A stretch of 64,000 bases of DNA, taken from NCBI GenBank assembly GCA_003118195.1, contig BEXV01000474.1:6771-70770 (forward strand). Direction: 5' to 3'. The stretch's first letter is position 1. Every line of letters begins with the position of its first letter. The position numbers and the translations under genes are program-made. This document shows positions 38,141 through 46,000 of this stretch, piece after piece. Origin of the DNA: Hemicentrotus pulcherrimus. Its lineage: Eukaryota > Echinodermata > Echinoidea > Camarodonta > Strongylocentrotidae. The notes beneath the pieces are model-generated. The model had not been told where the DNA came from, searched no databases, and worked only from the letters and a program-made list of their open reading frames with translations.

Positions 38141-41100
38141 AGTTGGATGGACGTATGCTACGAAAGTCATTGCATGGGGAAAATATTTATCCTAACTCCG
38201 AAGAAAGTGAAACACTGTGTTAAACCCAAATTATTATTGTTTTAAACTGTTTAATATGTATACTAAAGGTATTGTTAAGGATTGTGAATAGTCATAAATT
38301 TGTAACTCATTTTTTTTTTCTTCTTCCTGTGCCTTGACACTGATAGTTTAACCCGTAGGCTCGATCCTGCATACTTTTAAGTATTTACATATTATAAAGT
38401 TTCAGAGGTCATCTCGACATTTAAATCAGTATCCCAAAATTGATATGAAGTATTTGCATAAACCTGATGAAAATGCATATTAATTTCCGATGTATCAACA
38501 TTACTAGCTGTTGACTTCGTGTTAACGAAGTAATTTAAAACTTTGGGGAGAAACGATAATTTTTTACCTGTCCATGCTTCACAGAATTTTGAAGACAATT
38601 AGAATTATACCAGAAAATATGCATAAGAAAAATGCAAAACGACAGTAAGCTTATATTAAGCGGACTCCAACTCCATAAACACACAACACACCCACACCCA
38701 CACAATAAGACAATGAAACACGTTTGTCGAATCAATTATGTAAATAAGAGAGCTCAAGTTTAGCCTTCTTTCGAGTTTCTTTCTCTCATCCTGCATGTAC
38801 AAAGTGCACGGTTTTAAATCAATGGAAGTAGGATGTTTCGTAATATCTCATCAGCATGCTAGTATTTAAACAGTTCAGAAATTAATTGGGGAAAAGATAA
38901 ATAAAAAAGAAAACGTATGGAACAGGAAGACTTTTCAACACGACGGGCATTCCAGCGCAGTTTTTTGTAATTCAAAAGACATGTTTGTTTAATAGAGAGA
39001 AAGTTTTAGAAGTGACTTTGTATTTTGACAGCACTCATCAAGTCTTCATGTCCAGTCTGTCTGTGATAATCCATTGAGTCACACCACTTATCTTACCTTT
39101 CAAAATATGGCGCCTTTTGCGATGCTGAGAGAGGCTGTCTCAATTAACTTGACTTTCCCTATACTGCCCTAAGAATATCAACGTCAATCAAAATAGCTGT
39201 CTCCGATAAGATGGTCTCAGAGGTCTTAATCTCTAGCTTATTTGCCCCGAAACAGACTCATCAGCATGCGGATCCCAGCTTGATACAGCATTGTGACGTT
39301 ACTCATCTCTAATTATCGTTTTAAAACGACAGGATTAAACACTTATTAAAATCTAGTCCAATACACAATTATTATAGACACCAGTCTTACTGGGGAAGAA
39401 GTATTGTTTTGATCGCTGTTTATACCTAATTATAGAGATTCGTGTGAGTAATATTCCTGGTAGTGAGTCAATGCACTTCGATTTATGTTCTAAAGATAAA
39501 GAATAATACATGGCACAATCTACCGATAAAAAGGAATACTGATAAACCATAATCATGGGGAGGGTGGGAAATCAATTCCTTGGTATAATGAAAAAAATGT
39601 TCCGTTCTCTCCGTCTACAAATAGAATGTTTTTTTCACCACATCGACATTAAACCAACTCAGTATTATCAGATTGATGACAGGCAGATCCGAACACACCG
39701 AGCAAGAAAAATGAATGATAGAGAGCCATGGATGGAATTGGGGTTATGCATGAGAACAAGATGAGTGGCACGATCGCTGCATGTGGGAACGGGATGGGTG
39801 GAATGGGGGCTGTGAGAACATGATGGGTATATTCCCGCAGGGATGTTTAGTTCTAATGGCGTCATTGTCAACTACTGTACTTTTCACTCAAACCACCCAA
39901 CATCTACATTATAAGTGGTCAAATAAAATGGCGCAGTCAAGTACCAATCAAGAATGACCTTTGCCTCTTACGTCAGTCAAAGGGGGATACAAGGGGGAGG
40001 GGGTGGTCGAGAGGGACGGGAAGGGATTTCTGTAGTACTGTAGACAGTCAAATATTTATAAACTTATTATTCCAACCCAGACTCTCATCTACTGTTAAAC
40101 TATATACAGTGGCTTTGATAGCTAAAACGTGGAACAATATTTCACCTTTCATCAGAGAAATGATTTTTCTTGCCTCTTCTAAAATAATGAATATCATGGC
40201 GAATGAAACCCATAAAACATTAGCTAACGATGTTATAAAGATGTTATACAAAATTGCTAGTCACTGTCCTATGGGAGTCGCCATTTTGATTGGTATATTT
40301 ATGTCAAAGTAGTACAACTTGTGAGATACCCACTGAAATATATTAATGTAGGACACTCATATAAGGCCGCTACTTCTATCTACAATAAATAGCTTATAGG
40401 CAGCTGAAGACGTACCTAAATATCAAGTCGAGCGACAAAGTCAAAAAAAGAAGATTCCGTCATTGTCATGACAACTCGTTTAAGTAACGATTGAAAGGGT
40501 ACTGGCTAGTGGTTTTGTTTATTGAAGAGAAGCTGTAAACATAGACACATGAGTGACTTATGTATGTTTGATAAGTCTAAACATTGTAGTATCATAATAT
40601 AAATAATATGTTTTTGTATGTTACATATCGAAAATTAATATGGGCATATCGCCTTAATGCACTTTCAAGTGTTTTGAAAATTACATCGACGTTAGATTCG
40701 GTACCAGTTATATAATCCATTTTCCACCCGGGTCGAGAGATACACAATGTATAACCCAAAACGCTTAGTGTTCGAACATGCGCACCAAGCTAGGTGTCGA
40801 ACCTTCCACCTTGCGGATGAAAGTCAATAAACCACTGTACCTATAGTGCTCCTACGGGTGAAGGTACACACAGAAGTGAGACATGAATTAGGGGTTTATA
40901 GACGAACGTCATTAGCATTAGAGCGATATGTGTTGATAAAATGATCTGAAGAGAGGAGAGAAAGTGGAAAACACGGGGTAAAGAAAGAAAAACAGCATAT
41001 ATAGAGAAAGAGAGATGCAGATGGGAGATTAACAGGGAGATGTAGGGATTGCGGTAGTGGATCTATAGCGGAGAGGAAGGAAACAAGACATGAGAAAAAA

Positions 41101-44100
41101 TCTTAATCATTGTTGTTACACTTTTACAAGGAATCGGTCTCATTTCGTACTGCCAACGTTACTCTCATCCCCATAAGGACTCACGGAAGAGAGAATGAGA
41201 GGAAACAAATGGACAAAGTGCATGTTATGTGAATTGGATTGGTTTACCCATTTACTAATTGACTGCTGTATTGTTACTACACCATTATACGGTTCTAACA
41301 TTCATCTACTAAGGCAATTTCATCTCATGATTGGCCTAAGAATCGACGATTCATTTTCAGCTCTTAGCATCCCAATCTAATAAAGCACCCTCTATTATAC
41401 ACCCTCCCCCGCGTCCCTACCTAGTCACATCAACTCATAACTGGTAACTACTTGCTCAAATCTTGACCAACATCACACAATACACCTCCCATTAATTCCA
41501 AGTTCAGCGCACTAAAGTACACTAAGAATTTACACAATTAGAATATTAAATAAATGAAGAAAATTTTCTTTCCCGAAAGCAAAGTTGATATTGCGCAGTA
41601 GTCTGTTTTCTTCACTGAACGATCCATCCGCGAAAAATCTGCGGTTACGCTGGACGAATACGATTACAATAATGACGAAAGAAGCTGAAGAAATTGTGTA
41701 AAGGGTTTGTACGTACACGTAACACCCTGGAGATTAGAGGCAAATTGAAAATCTCGTTCTAACAATTATTACCGCTACAGGGTTCTTATTGTTTAAACGC
41801 TAATAACCGATACACAGGAAAGCTTTACTCAATCCATCATGATACATACATTGGAAATCCCCAAGCTAATCCGCAATGCAGCCATCAATTAGAGTTTGCT
41901 ACAAGAGTTTTCCAATCGTAGTCGAAAGAAAAATACAATTAAAATCTTCTCGCGATTTTGTTGAGGAGTTCCTTTCACGTTGCAATGCACTTCAGTGGTT
42001 GTACTAATGCATACCTTGGGAGAATTATGTTTCTCAATAATAGGCACTTGGTTCAAAAAGCTGAAAATTAGTCCTTTGACTATCGTTACAATTTGATTTC
42101 CCGAATGTTATAAATAAGAGGCAAAATGCATGCACTGATTGAATTAAGAGCTAGACCATTATAATCCCCGTGTACTAATGGTCCTATACTCTGGTAGCCA
42201 TACTATTTCTTAAATTATCGTAAAAGTATTAAGCGACTTAAATAGTTGCAACGCACTCCCAGGAATACCTTGATTGATAAGAACATTCGACGTGTATATT
42301 TCCCTAAGTACATAAGCGCTTTGGAGCTGAAATAAAGCAGCTTTATTCACTAATGACGCTTTTAAGTATTACAGCATCACTTCTCTAATACGTAATTGTT
42401 GCTACACACTTTGGATCTGAAATAGAGCAGCTTTTTACTGATGACGCCTTTTAAATATTATAAAATCATTTATCCAATACGTAATTGTAGCTACACACTT
42501 TTGAGGGAATTGACACTTAACTTTGAGTATTTTTTCTTTTCTTTTCTTTTTCGCTCAATAGATTATCATAAGTACTTGGGTGAATTGTTTATTATTTTGT
42601 TTAAGTGTCAATGACAAATTATATGATATGCTAAAACCTTTACAAATCGTGAGATTAGACACTGTACATGTTTTTTCTCTATATTTGTTCAAACAAATAA
42701 AATCAACGACTCTCTTCCCCTTCTCTCTCTTTCTCTCTCTCTCTCCCTCTCTCTCTCTCTCGCTCACTCTCTATCCCTCTTCCACACCCTCTTTCTCCTC
42801 GTCCCATTCTCTCCCCTCTCTTTCTCTCTTCTCTCTCACGATCTTATCCGTTTTTAATAACCAATGAGTACATGTCTTTTGAATAAATATATCAATATGA
42901 GGAAGTATAATATTAAGATCCATTCCGACTTTTAAATGTAACAGTAAAGCCTCGTCGATGAAATTTCTATTGTATATACCAGAGGTGGAAAAAAAAAGTT
43001 CTTTCAACAACAAAAAACAAACAAACAACAATGGGCAAACACTAGAAAGACAGAACGGTTGCTCTTCTCTGCATTTTAATCTATAGAAAACATTTTTTTC
43101 TTCTTCTATTTTATACAAATCCTTTGTTACAATTACTTTCTGTTGTTAAGATGGTTGTTTGTTGTTGTTATTGTTTTTATCGTTATTTTTTTAAGGAATG
43201 GCATCTGTAAACCACTTACATTTATATGATATAATTATAAATATATGTTCTTTGCATTATTTTAAAAAGTTTGTTAAAAAGACAAAAGTAGCATATAATC
43301 AGGTATATGAGAGTTATACCCTGATATAATTCATAAACAGATACACTAAATTGTTTGGCAATGAAGTTACGTTCGCAAATGAAGCGGCATGGACGCCTAA
43401 TTTCAATCTTATCACTAGTAATGACAACAAAGTGATTCAATAAGTTTTTGATAATGCGAAATGAAAGAATGATAGAATGATAGACTTATGTCTCATAACC
43501 TATACATGCACCAGCAATATTTTTACCAGGTTTTTTTTCAACAAACTTGTAAGGAAAGAGTAATGTATAAGTGTAGTAGGTCTATAGGATTCAAGTTAGC
43601 AATTTGTTTAGGGTTACAAACTGACAGCAATTTCTCCTGAAGCATGTTTCGAAGGATCCCAGTGTTCGTAAAAGTGATTTTCAGTAAAATGTAAGGATGT
43701 TTAAAATTTCACGATTGCAGACATTGTTTTAAACAATGTCTTCAAGAAAAAGCAATTGCAAAACAGATACCTTCTAAGATGCCTGGTTCTCTTGGTTAGG
43801 TGAACAGTGATCATACTTCATCATTTTTGTATAAATAGAGCGTTAATAAATCATTTAAAGAATATTTTTATTCAAAAATATGAATCATTTTATTCACGTT
43901 TTCCCGAACGGCTACAATGGCAACAACTTGCACCTCTACGAGAGCATAAGCTCACCTATATATTGTTGGTAGTAGGTCCATGGTTGAAACGAGGTTGAAG
44001 GATGATCTTAGCTTTACAAATTATATATTACAGATCAACAGCTTAGACATAATTATACTTCTCTCACGCTCAGTATTCATTAGTATCAAAGATATTAATA

Positions 44101-45089
44101 AGATTTCAGATAATGAATTCTGATAAAACTTGTCGGTTTTATCAAATGTGGGATTTCCGACCTCAGTTTTAACGCCTCGTACTCTTTTAGATATCAACTG
44201 GCTGAAAACAAACAAACAAACTGACTGAAACAATCTACATGTAGAAAGAGAGTGAGCTATAATATGCCATCACTTGGTTTTTACACAATGTTAGACATTG
44301 TTCAGAGGTAAAAATAAATAAATAAAAGTAAAAGAAACATATTATCTGTGGTATTTCACCTTGAAATGAATCTATCAACATTATTCCTTTAACCACCAGA
44401 GAAACAAACTGAGATCGAGAGATATACGAAGGATAAACAAGTTAACTAAATCTTGCATTTTACAAGAGACATTAGTCGTAATTATGAACCTTCAGATATC
44501 AACACTTATCATTAATTTAAAAGATATACTTTGGTAAGCATTCCAAAAACAAATTCACTTTTACAGGGAATGGCCTCGATAACGTTAGAATAGAAGAATT
44601 GAAGATGATAATTAATGTAAAGATAAGTGTGATCAATTTGAAATTTGTCTTACCGTTTCTCGAGTCTGCTAACGGTGGCAGACCGGTTGGACTTCGTGCT
44701 TGTTGTACAAAGCTACTATGCATGGCTAAGGCTGCCAGAGCAGCGTGGTCATAGCCTACCGAAGCCTTAGCGGCAGCGAAGTAGAGCGAAGCCGTGGACG
44801 GGTGAAACCCGGGTATGCATGATGCTACACTCGCCATGGCTGGATGACCGGCTGCCGCAGCCGCCATCAGCGGGGAGATGAGCGGTCGTGATGGGATGAA
44901 TTCCCGAGATTTCTGCTGCTCTTGACGACCAAGCCCCAGGAGTTCATGGATAGCGAACGATGATCGTTGATGACCAGGGGATGTGCCATGAATAGGCGAC
45001 GTCGCCGCAGGAACAGATAGTCGAGGTGGACCATGACTACTAGGTAGCGTGATCGAAGACGTCGACGAAGTTAGCGTTTCACCTGTCAT
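17020..45089 (-). CDS. VSX2: VSX2/Chx10-type visual system homeobox transcription factor (5 coding exons)
   Basis: The exons 45089-44654, 31004-30905, 25472-25349, 18552-18378 and 17525-17020 join in frame to 446 residues. In order: an octapeptide repression motif (FAIHELLGL, residues 45-53); an alanine-rich stretch around 75-120; a basic run KKKRKKRR leading into a 60-residue homeodomain (about 175-234) with Gln at position 50 in WFQNRRAKW; the CVC domain (about 235-288; [32 protein letters not shown]); an OAR motif ([17 protein letters not shown], about 330-346); and an acidic serine-rich tail. The CVC domain is diagnostic for VSX1/VSX2/ceh-10. OAR plus CVC favours the VSX2-like or ancestral single Vsx form. 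In vertebrates VSX2 is a nuclear, mostly repressive factor for retinal progenitors, bipolar cells and V2a interneurons; the role in this species is not shown here. All splice sites are GT-AG. Confidence 0.97.
17526..18377 (-). other. VSX2 intron 4, 852 bp
   Basis: About 360 bp next to exon 4 is AT-rich trinucleotide repeat (18001-18360). The rest is unique sequence without recognised features. Confidence 0.9.
18001..18360. repeat. (ATT)n / (TTG)n / (TAG)n low-complexity region
   Basis: Imperfect ATT, TTG and TAG units fill the stretch. The open frame across it is isoleucine/tyrosine/asparagine low-complexity. Confidence 0.85.
18378..18552 (-). CDS. VSX2: VSX2 coding exon 4 (homeodomain helix 3 and CVC domain)
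   Basis: The acceptor is TTTTTCTAG and the donor GTAAGT. It encodes [20 protein letters not shown] and the rest of the CVC domain to CAPWLL. It is the most diagnostic exon of the gene. Confidence 0.97.
18625..18642. promoter_or_regulatory. Palindromic CRE next to a GGCGCC box
   Basis: GGCGCC at 18625-18630 is followed by the full palindromic cAMP-response element TGACGTCA at 18635-18642, 73-90 bp upstream of exon 4 in the gene sense. Function is inferred from the motif only. Confidence 0.3.
20997..21280 (-). mobile_element. Decayed tRNA-derived SINE, copy 3
   Basis: On the minus strand a degraded tRNA-like head (box B-like GTGATTCGGATCCC) precedes a body with ATTTGCCACTCTCTACCCAGG and a tail in which the GCGCTATATAA part is worn. 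It matches the copies at 2460 and 29395 in layout. Confidence 0.7.
22050..22450. promoter_or_regulatory. Enhancer candidate in VSX2 intron 3
   Basis: This unique, repeat-free stretch has more G+C and CpG than its AT-rich surroundings (for example ACGAGCTCGGCCTGG and CCCGCAGGCGG). There are no coding signatures. The call rests on composition only. Confidence 0.2.
23205..23416. mobile_element. Old copy of the palindromic MITE family
   Basis: The left end CACTCCCAAAACTAAAG, then TCCAGGAGTGAC, the centre TATCCAGCATG and the right arm CTGGCCCTTTTAAATGGTGA align in order with the MITE at 49369-49577. Many substitutions and the loss of arm symmetry show that it is much older. Confidence 0.7.
25349..25472 (-). 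CDS. VSX2: VSX2 coding exon 3 (homeodomain helices 1-2)
   Basis: The acceptor is GCTTTACAG and the donor GTAAGA. It encodes [15 protein letters not shown] through DRIQ, homeodomain positions 6-46. The family is nearly invariant here. The intron falls between positions 46 and 47, a position used by many paired-class homeobox genes. Confidence 0.97.
25571..25690. repeat. Local tandem duplication, unit 60-65 bp
   Basis: Two copies share CATGTATGA(C/G)CTTGTAAAATGGCGCCTGGTC, at 25591 and 25656, with similar flanks (TGTTCATGTGGTTGGAT and TGTTCGTATGATTGGAT). Each copy carries AAAATGGCGCC. Confidence 0.8.
25760..25815 (+). mobile_element. SINE/LINE 3'-tail remnant
   Basis: TAATGTAAAACGCTTAGAAA, then CTTAAGCGCTATTAATG and TTTTATTATT, resembles the 3' tail of the SINE at 2460 (GTAAAGCGCTTAGAAAC, then AAGCGCTATATAAGC and ATT repeats), here on the plus strand. 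No head remains. Confidence 0.45.
27839..27862. repeat. (TTTTTC)n tract
   Basis: Four CTTTTT units are visible. Confidence 0.85.
27985..28100 (-). mobile_element. LINE 3'-end fragment with ATCA repeat tail
   Basis: On the minus strand ATTTCCACATTGTGGACGAA precedes an AATCAATCAATC tail. This matches the usual 3' UTR end of CR1/L2-like LINEs in marine invertebrates. No coding sequence remains. Confidence 0.5.
29395..29713 (-). mobile_element. tRNA-derived SINE, copy 2
   Basis: On the minus strand a head with GTGGTCGAGTGGATACGTCA and GGTTCGAGTCC is followed by GACATTGATCTATTTTTGCC and a tail with AAGCGCTATACAAC and a long ATT/ATC repeat. It is closely similar to the copy at 2460. Confidence 0.85.
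30799..30835. repeat. (GA)n microsatellite
   Basis: GAGAGAAA units lie about 70 bp downstream of VSX2 exon 2 in the gene sense. Confidence 0.9.
30905..31004 (-). CDS. VSX2: VSX2 coding exon 2 (basic run before the homeodomain)
   Basis: The acceptor is TTTCTTTAG and the donor GTATGT. It encodes [12 protein letters not shown] through KKKRKKRRH, with split codons on both sides (Glu with exon 1, Arg with exon 3). The basic run is the likely nuclear localisation signal and forms the homeodomain N-terminal arm. Confidence 0.95.
31464..31560. repeat. (CT)n tract
   Basis: CCCCCCTCTCTCT runs into CT-rich sequence with a T-run. Frames through it are low-complexity. Confidence 0.85.
31950..32480. promoter_or_regulatory. 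Enhancer candidate in VSX2 intron 1
   Basis: This repeat-free block has many CpGs (TCTCGCCCGCAGC, GGGAGCGACGCGC, CTACCGGCGTGATG) and homeodomain-type cores (CCAATTAGCGCG near 32331, CTAATTAATG near 32440). It stands out from the AT-rich intron. The call rests on composition and motifs only. Confidence 0.3.
32800..33420. promoter_or_regulatory. Second enhancer candidate in VSX2 intron 1
   Basis: The block is unique sequence with CpG clusters (GCGGTGCGACGACGCGCC near 33279) and AAGCTAATTC. It includes a 168-codon frame with no recognisable domain, which I read as chance. Confidence 0.22.
33615..33633. repeat. (TA)n microsatellite
   Basis: About nine TA units are visible. Confidence 0.85.
38110..38138. 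repeat. (GA)n microsatellite
   Basis: A GA run ends in GGGGGG within a broader purine-rich stretch (37850-38140). Confidence 0.9.
40770..40860 (-). repeat. Possible tRNA-like SINE relic
   Basis: On the minus strand, GGAGCACTATAGGTACAGTG followed by GTTTATTGAC, and then GGAAGGTTCGACACC, resembles worn box A and box B. There is no clear body or tail, so this is only a possibility. Confidence 0.25.
42321..42499. repeat. Tandem duplication, two 90-bp units
   Basis: Copies at 42321-42410 and 42411-42499 share TTGGA.CTGAAATA.AGCAG, ATGACGC, TTTTAA.TATTA and AATACGTAATTGT.GCTACACACT. They differ by scattered substitutions and a few indels, so the duplication is old. Confidence 0.9.
42719..42840. 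repeat. (CT)n tract
   Basis: The CT-rich low-complexity run is interrupted by CACCC and CGTCCC. Confidence 0.9.
43719..43741. promoter_or_regulatory. Perfect 23-bp palindrome of Sox-like half-sites
   Basis: AGACATTGTTT-T-AAACAATGTCT is a perfect inverted repeat with one central base. Each arm contains ATTGTT/AACAAT, the HMG-box Sox core. It lies about 0.9 kb inside VSX2 intron 1. Function is inferred. Confidence 0.35.
44285..44301. promoter_or_regulatory. SoxE-dimer-like site
   Basis: ACAATG-TTAGA-CATTGT has two facing Sox cores with a 5-bp spacer, the arrangement reported for Sox8/9/10 dimers. It is about 350 bp into VSX2 intron 1. The call is motif-only. Confidence 0.35.
44654..45089 (-). 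CDS. VSX2: VSX2 coding exon 1 (start codon, octapeptide)
   Basis: The ATG at 45089-45087 has A at -3 and an in-frame TAA five codons upstream, which fixes the start. The exon encodes 145 residues plus one base: a Ser/Thr/Pro-rich N-terminus, FAIHELLGL (the eh1/octapeptide type that recruits Groucho/TLE in related factors), and alanine-rich sequence. The donor is GTAAGA. The open frame runs on past the donor, but that extension is intronic. Confidence 0.95.
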
Positions 45090-45435
45090 TGTGACAGTCC
45101 CTTATGTTTAATTTCAAAGTGTATATGTTATCTGTTTCGTTAAATTCAAGTTAATAAAGAGTCGTAGTTATTATCATTTGTCATGTCACAACCGATTTAG
45201 GTAGTCTTACGAAGTAATTGAGACTGTTAGTAAAACCGTCCTTCGTTACTTTCGACACAAGATAAAGACATGTCCAACTATGAGTGTTTCAACAACAACT
45301 CAGCAAGAGCCAGCAGAAAACACTCGATTAGAATATTGTAAGTTGAAAACATGAAAATCCGGAAGTAGAAATCTTTGAAATGATGGCAAAGATTGAGCAA
45401 GAGTGATAGCTGAGACAGCTCTTGGGAGAAAGAAT
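45090..45435 (-). other. Probable VSX2 5' UTR with three short upstream ORFs
   Basis: If transcription starts about 25-30 bp downstream of the TATA box, the leader is about 345 nt. It contains three upstream ATGs with closed frames: 45352-45278 (24 codons), 45271-45227 (14 codons) and 45184-45146 (12 codons). All stop before the main ATG. The leader length is inferred. Confidence 0.45.
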
Positions 45436-45458
45436 CACCAACCCATCGAGATGAGATG

Positions 45459-45467
45459 ATTTATATA
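45459..45467 (-). promoter_or_regulatory. VSX2 TATA box
   Basis: The minus strand reads CTATATAAAT, a strong TATA match, about 370 bp upstream of the start codon with no intervening in-frame ATG. A CpG-bearing proximal region lies upstream. A more distal 5' non-coding exon cannot be excluded. Confidence 0.5.
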
Positions 45468-45469
45468 GC

Positions 45470-46000
45470 GAGTGATCGAAGGAGCAATGGTATTGTGGTC
45501 TCACGGCGGGGGAGCTATTGCGAGATGAGTGGAGGAATCTTCTAATGACAACTCCCTCCGTCTTTGAGTTACACATCAAGCCTTTAACTCATCGACTGAC
45601 TCCAAGTAGCCTACTCCAAAATAGTAGTCAACACTCTTTCTCCTAATTCCCCGATTAGCGAGTAACTGTGATGCTCGACAATACAAGCGTATTATTGGTG
45701 TTTGTCACTACTTAAAAGTAATTAGCTATTGTCTAATCGCTCGCTAATGATTGCGTTTGAAGTTGAATAAAGGAGTGGCCCACCCAAAAGTCTGGACTCC
45801 CGCCACCTTTCTCTCTTTCGACCAGTGTCAATCAGTCTTACCTATCAAACCAACCGAGACGGAATCCACACATCCAACGTCCTTGTATCGAGACCGCTGA
45901 TTGGATGAAATACCAGTGACGTAGAGTTATGTACGAGTTTACGAGGAGGGCGGCGTGCGCATTCAAGCGGTAGTCTGCTCGGAAATGGTGCTGCTCGCAC
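45470..46000 (-). promoter_or_regulatory. VSX2 proximal promoter region
   Basis: This repeat-free region directly upstream of the TATA box holds a cluster of homeodomain cores: TAATTAGC at 45719-45726, CTAATCGC and CTAATGA just after it, and GATTAG near 45652. TAATTAGC is the reported preferred VSX2/Chx10 core, so feedback by VSX2 is possible. Not tested. Confidence 0.4.

Larger units (their letters stand above)
31005..44653 (-). other. VSX2 intron 1, 13.6 kb
   Basis: The intron joins coding exons 1 and 2. It contains CT tracts (31464-31560, 42719-42840), a GA tract (38110-38138), a TA tract (33615-33633), unique CpG-bearing blocks (31950-32480, 32800-33420, about 36100-36240), a tRNA-like relic near 40775, a 90-bp tandem duplication (42321-42499) and two Sox-like palindromes near exon 1. 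Open frames of up to 168 codons (32912-33418) show no known domain and no splice support, so I do not call genes here. Confidence 0.85.

Noticed and set aside
44517..44653. Extension of the VSX2 exon 1 frame to 190 codons
   Set aside because: The donor at 44653 and the in-frame joining with exon 2 show that this part is intron.
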